Assembly: GCA_030596385.1 (NCBI GenBank)
Contig: JAUVKD010000038.1
Location: 1-7,216 of the forward strand
Source of the DNA: Methanosarcinaceae archaeon
GTDB lineage: Archaea > Halobacteriota > Methanosarcinia > Methanosarcinales > Methanosarcinaceae
Reading direction: 5' to 3'
Length of the DNA: 7,216 bases
This document shows positions 6,176 through 7,216 of this stretch, one piece after another (position 1 is the stretch's first letter; each line of letters begins with the position of its first letter). The translations under genes and the position numbers were made by a program. Below the pieces are notes generated by a model. That model saw only the letters and a list, made by a program, of their open reading frames with translations. It ran no database searches and had not been told where the DNA came from.

Positions 6176-7216
6176 ATGTCCTTCCACGTAATGATAATTC
6201 CTACATTAGGCTGTCCATCCAATTGTAAATATTGCTGGAGTTCTGAGGAAAGTTCTCCGATAATGAGTATCAAGACCATTGAAGAAATAGTTAAATGGCT
6301 TCAGGATTTTCGTAAAGAACCGGTTACCTTTACCTTTCATGGCGGAGAACCGCTCCTTGCAGGCGAGGATTTTTACAGAAAAGCCCTGCCGACACTGGCT
6401 GATGGTTTGCATGAACAGGGTATCGCTTTTGCTTTGCAGACAAACCTGTGGAAAATGACTCCGGAACTTGCCCGGATACTGGCGGAATATAATATTCCGA
6501 TAGGTTCCAGCCTGGATGGTCCGGAGGAACTCACTGATTACCAGAGAGGAAAAGGATATTACAAAAAGACAATGGCAGGATATGAGATTGCCATAGCCAA
6601 TGGTTTAAGTGTCAATTTTATCTGCACTTTCACATCCCATTCCATAAAATTCAAGGAAGACATTTTTAAATTTTTCCTTGAGAACAGCCTGAATTTCAAA
6701 TTGCATCCCGCGCTCCCGTCTTTACGCGATGACAAACCTGAAAAATGGGCACTTTCCCCGGAAAAGTATGGCGAATTGTTGGTTTATCTTCTTGACCAAT
6801 ATCTGGAAAACCTGAATGATATCCAGCTTCTAAATCTTGACAACTTGTGTCAGTGTTATTTCGGAGGCCGTGGTACTGTCTGTACCTTCGTGGATTGCAT
6901 GGGAGACACATTTGCGGTTGGACCTGATGGAAGCATATACCCCTGTTATCGTTTCGTAGGCATGCCGAAATATATAATGGGTAATGTGTATGACCACCCG
7001 AGTATTGAAGATCTTGCCCGATCTGACGCATGGAAACTTATGCACCAGTATAAGGATTACGTTGATCAGGTATGCTCCGATTGTACTCATATTAAATATT
7101 GCAGGGGCGGATGCCCATATAATGCCATCACACCCAATGGCGGCGAAATAAAAGGCGTTGATCCTTATTGTGTTGCATACAAAATGATATTCAAAGAAAT
7201 CGTTGATCGTACAAAT
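6176..7216 (+). CDS. Radical SAM/SPASM protein, probable peptide-modifying maturase, 3'-truncated by the window edge
   Basis: An open frame of 347 codons runs from ATG 6176 to the last base with no stop, so the C-terminus lies outside. The radical SAM core has C13-x3-C17-x2-C20, binding the cluster that cleaves S-adenosylmethionine, then HGGEPL (55-60) and SSLDGP (111-116). The C-terminal SPASM domain fits its consensus exactly: C241-x10-G252-x4-C257, then C300-x2-C303-x5-C309-x3-C313 and a final C332. That predicts two auxiliary iron-sulfur clusters. Extra cysteines lie at 225, 227 and 236. This architecture is known from anaerobic sulfatase-maturating enzymes and from maturases of ribosomal peptides. 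It recalls a methanogen family annotated as putative peptide-modifying (Mhun_1560-like), which I remember as lying beside small cysteine-rich peptides. No sulfatase or clear peptide is visible here. The family call is strong, the substrate unknown. Perhaps 20-40 residues are missing. Confidence 0.93.
   Translation, partial: MSFHVMIIPTLGCPSNCKYCWSSEESSPIMSIKTIEEIVKWLQDFRKEPVTFTFHGGEPLLAGEDFYRKALPTLADGLHEQGIAFALQTNLWKMTPELARILAEYNIPIGSSLDGPEELTDYQRGKGYYKKTMAGYEIAIANGLSVNFICTFTSHSIKFKEDIFKFFLENSLNFKLHPALPSLRDDKPEKWALSPEKYGELLVYLLDQYLENLNDIQLLNLDNLCQCYFGGRGTVCTFVDCMGDTFAVGPDGSIYPCYRFVGMPKYIMGNVYDHPSIEDLARSDAWKLMHQYKDYVDQVCSDCTHIKYCRGGCPYNAITPNGGEIKGVDPYCVAYKMIFKEIVDRTN

Noticed and set aside
6696..7090. 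Two minus-strand frames (111 and 86 codons) inside the radical SAM gene
   Set aside because: They lie opposite the SPASM domain, whose cysteine spacing is perfectly conserved on the plus strand.

Overview
The window looks archaeal, most likely a methanogenic or methane-cycling euryarchaeote related to the Methanosarcinales. The reasons are a fused Hef-type helicase/nuclease (an archaeal XPF homologue), a one-chain archaeal/eukaryotic-type glycyl-tRNA synthetase, AT-rich intergenic DNA with TATA-like boxes, and a radical SAM/SPASM protein resembling a peptide-maturase family I recall mainly from methanogens. The exact lineage cannot be fixed from this sequence.

Layout, left to right. Positions 1-896 (+) hold the C-terminal part of an MgtC/DUF4010-type membrane protein, cut by the left edge. 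It converges on hef (933-3206, -) across a 36-base gap. A 484-base gap (3207-3690) follows. It holds a structured hef leader, a GC-rich palindrome, a perfect 9-bp stem and a T8 tract, but no convincing gene. Next is glyS (3691-5460, -), then a 715-base gap (5461-6175) with only tiny ORFs, possible gene debris and promoter-like sequence. Finally a radical SAM/SPASM gene starts at 6176 (+) and runs off the right edge with an open frame.

The genes do not form one pathway. hef (DNA repair and replication forks) and glyS (translation) are housekeeping genes on the same strand but are separately spaced. The DUF4010 protein is a membrane protein of uncertain function. The radical SAM gene points away from the others and is probably the first visible gene of a separate accessory locus that continues to the right.

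The most interesting part is the right end. The radical SAM protein has a canonical CxxxCxxC motif and a complete seven-cysteine SPASM pattern, the architecture of enzymes that modify ribosomal peptides. No clear cysteine-rich substrate is visible. A 29-codon ORF with a CYC motif ending 15 bases upstream is a weak candidate, and the true partner may lie beyond the edge. The gap between glyS and this gene also holds a possible glycosyltransferase-like remnant and a near-perfect inverted repeat next to a TATA-like box.
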